Source of the DNA: an uncultured Lachnospiraceae bacterium
GTDB taxonomy: Bacteria; Bacillota; Clostridia; Lachnospirales; Lachnospiraceae
Direction of reading: 5' to 3'
Assembly: GCA_910579275.1 (NCBI GenBank)
Contig: CAJTTO010000040.1
Location: 1-40,521 of the forward strand
DNA length: 40,521 nt
Shown here: positions 39,453 through 40,521 of the stretch, one piece after another
How positions within the stretch are numbered: position 1 is the first letter of the stretch
Layout: the number at the start of each line of letters is the position of its first letter
Program-made: the position numbers and the translations under genes
The notes under the pieces: model-generated
Seen by the model: only the letters and a program-made list of their open reading frames with translations
Told to the model about the DNA's origin: nothing
Database searches by the model: none

Positions 39453-39965
39453 ATGGAGTGTATTGAATGGCTGTTTTTCGACGTAGGCTCAACGCTCATG
39501 AATGAAGAAAAAGCATATTTGCATCGTTTCCATGATGTTGCTGACGCAGTAAATGAGACTTTTGAAAAAATATATGATATGGCAATCACACTTTATAAAG
39601 AGAACAAAAAAGGTGATTTGGAAATCATGAGATTATATGGTTTGTCAAAACTTAAATGGTATGAAGTTTTATATGCTGATACATTTGAAGTATTAGATGA
39701 GTTAAGCAAAAAATATAAGATTGGGGTTATAGCAAATCAATCATTAGGCGCTGTACAACGGTTAGAACAAAAAGGGATATTGAAATTTATAGATTTGGTT
39801 ATTGCATCTGCAGAAGAAGGTGTATCAAAGCCGGACAAAAGAATACTTAAAATCTTATATTATGCAAAAGGACACTTTCATTCTGTGAAAATGTCCTTTT
39901 GTGCATATCATTATTTAAAATCTTTTATTTTGGATATAGCTAATCTGTTTTCTGCATATCTGTAA
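39453..39965 (+). pseudogene. HAD-family hydrolase, C-terminally truncated
   Basis: A 170-residue ORF with HAD motif I (FFDVGSTL, nucleophile Asp), motif II (IANQS) and motif III (SKPDKRI, Lys). After KPDKRILKILYYAK the sequence leaves the family: the motif IV Asp pair that binds Mg, normally 15-20 residues further, is missing. The remaining 28 codons read through a hairpin and AT-rich DNA. ATG 39453 has AGGAGG (39441-39446). The protein is about 50-60 residues short of the usual 220-230 and is probably inactive. Confidence 0.75.
39865..39901. terminator. Hairpin at HAD truncation point
   Basis: CAAAAGGACA (39865-39874) with TGTCCTTTTG (39892-39901), and inside it TTTCA with TGAAA around a 5-nt loop. 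This gives a 16-pair stem-loop with one mismatch and A/T-rich arms. It looks like a bidirectional terminator placed inside the present reading frame. Confidence 0.65.
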
Positions 39966-39996
39966 TACTGCGCAAGCACGAATAGACTGAAAGATG

Positions 39997-40038
39997 AAAA
40001 AAGCACAAAAGCAGCAAATCTTTTCAGACTTACTGCTT
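39997..40038 (-). terminator. Possible terminator of the SymE-like operon
   Basis: On the reverse strand AAGCAGTAA (40038-40030) pairs with TTTGCTGCTT (40018-40009) with a wobble, followed by TTTTGTGCTTTTTT. Confidence 0.5.
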
Positions 40039-40068
40039 GTATGTTCCGTTATAATGTGCGGTAATCAC

Positions 40069-40257
40069 TTAGTTTTTTTCTTCCAGCAGCGGGTTCTCTT
40101 TTTCTATGACGATTCTATCCGGTTGGCAGTCAACGATTACTTTTTCGCCGATAGAAAAGCCTAGAGATTCCAGCCACTTTCCTTGCAGGATAATCTGTGA
40201 AACGTAAGAGTAATCTTTTCCGCTCCCAGCATATACAGTCAGCTTTCTTTTGCTCAT
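40069..40257 (-). CDS. SymE-family toxin-like protein
   Basis: A 62-residue protein with the AbrB-like SymE pattern: RKLTVYAGSGKDY, PxIxLxGKWLExLGF-like SQIILQGKWLESLGF, then GEKVIVDCQPDRIVI. Escherichia coli SymE is an SOS-induced type I toxin controlled by an antisense RNA. In Firmicutes such proteins often lie in mobile or defence regions and their role is less clear. Its ATG overlaps the stop of the upstream 58-residue gene (ATGA), so the two are coupled. Whether an antisense RNA covers the start is not visible. Confidence 0.82.
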   Translation of the reverse strand: MSKRKLTVYAGSGKDYSYVSQIILQGKWLESLGFSIGEKVIVDCQPDRIVIEKENPLLEEKN

Positions 40258-40430
40258 TCATCTTCCCTTTCCAAAATGCGCCTGCACTTTATTTCAAAAA
40301 CACTCCCATCTGCCATTGAAATACCGAAGGTGTTTTCTTTTTCATGGGTTTCAATATCGGAAATGCCCAATTCTTCACTGTTGTCATTCAAGAAATCAAA
40401 AATTCTGTCTTTCAAATAATTTATTTTCAC
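40254..40430 (-). CDS. Small acidic protein upstream of the SymE-like gene
   Basis: A 58-residue protein starting at GTG 40430 on the reverse strand, with GGAGAGG about 8 nt before it; the start is absent from a plain ATG scan. The sequence begins MKINYLKDRIFDFLNDNSEE and is acidic and helical at the N-terminus, with a beta-like centre (FGISMADGSVFEIKCRRIL). It is not recognised. The 4-nt ATGA overlap with the SymE-like gene makes it a candidate partner or antidote. A TATAAAAT-like -10 lies on the reverse strand about 40-50 nt upstream. Confidence 0.65.
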   Translation of the reverse strand: MKINYLKDRIFDFLNDNSEELGISDIETHEKENTFGISMADGSVFEIKCRRILEREDE

Positions 40431-40521
40431 GGTATACCTCTCCTTTATGTATTATTTGTCATTTTATACGTAAACGGTGGATAGCATGTACCTAGACCAA
40501 ACCTGACAAATATGAGACAAT

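Overview
The window looks like chromosome from a low-GC, butyrate-forming member of the Clostridia, most likely Lachnospiraceae. The basis is a complete crotonyl-CoA/butyrate gene set (thl-crt-hbd-bcd-etfB-etfA) plus ptb-buk, Gram-positive AGGAGG ribosome binding sites, extended -10 promoters and intrinsic terminators. Species was not determined; no rRNA or tRNA gene is visible.

Layout. (1) 1-3300 is one end of an integrated element: a small excisionase-like HTH protein and two tandem tyrosine recombinases, the first broken by one extra G in a run of six. (2) 3400-6410 holds a DRE-TIM aldolase-like gene with a strong promoter, a palindromic repeat, then a YmfI-like SDR translationally coupled to a thioredoxin reductase. 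(3) 6411-10738 holds a secreted SH3/NlpC-P60 cell-wall hydrolase, a noncoding stretch with a DnaA-box cluster and a folded leader, hpf (ribosome hibernation), and an M23 peptidase. (4) 10840-17390 is the butyryl-CoA operon behind a promoter with stacked dyad operators, one Rex-like, with hairpins in several intercistronic gaps, ending at a terminator. (5) 17456-25480 holds a Uma2-type nuclease gene, nested palindromic repeats, a long leader with competing helices, and a six-gene polyamine operon: speD, speA, speE, speB, carboxy(nor)spermidine dehydrogenase and nspC. It therefore encodes both known ways to build spermidine-type triamines. A 16-bp bidirectional terminator separates it from convergent ptb-buk. 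(6) 27640-28330 is a cluster of palindromic elements. (7) 28329-31451 holds a split ThrE-type exporter and a Csp-like S8 protease. (8) 31385-33669 is an AbiEi/AbiEii toxin-antitoxin islet bracketed by a perfect 67-bp direct repeat of the protease 3' end. (9) 33682-36360 holds a DEDDh exonuclease, a lipoprotein with an Asn/Thr-rich tail, a MITE-like element with an 8-bp target duplication over the lipoprotein stop codon, and lspA. (10) 36361-40521 is eroded accessory DNA: GHKL-kinase and DeoR fragments, intact GrpB, P-loop kinase and Nudix genes, a truncated HAD gene, and a reverse-strand SymE-like toxin with an overlapping 58-aa partner.

How it works together. The thl operon makes butyryl-CoA from acetyl-CoA, Bcd/Etf supplies the reductive step, and Ptb/Buk turn butyryl-CoA into butyrate plus ATP. 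The polyamine operon turns arginine into agmatine, then putrescine, then a triamine. The most unusual items are the repeat-bracketed AbiE islet, the dual-route polyamine operon with its competing-helix leader, the MITE-like elements placed at stop codons, and the DnaA-box cluster upstream of hpf. All calls rest on reading the sequence; no database search was run.
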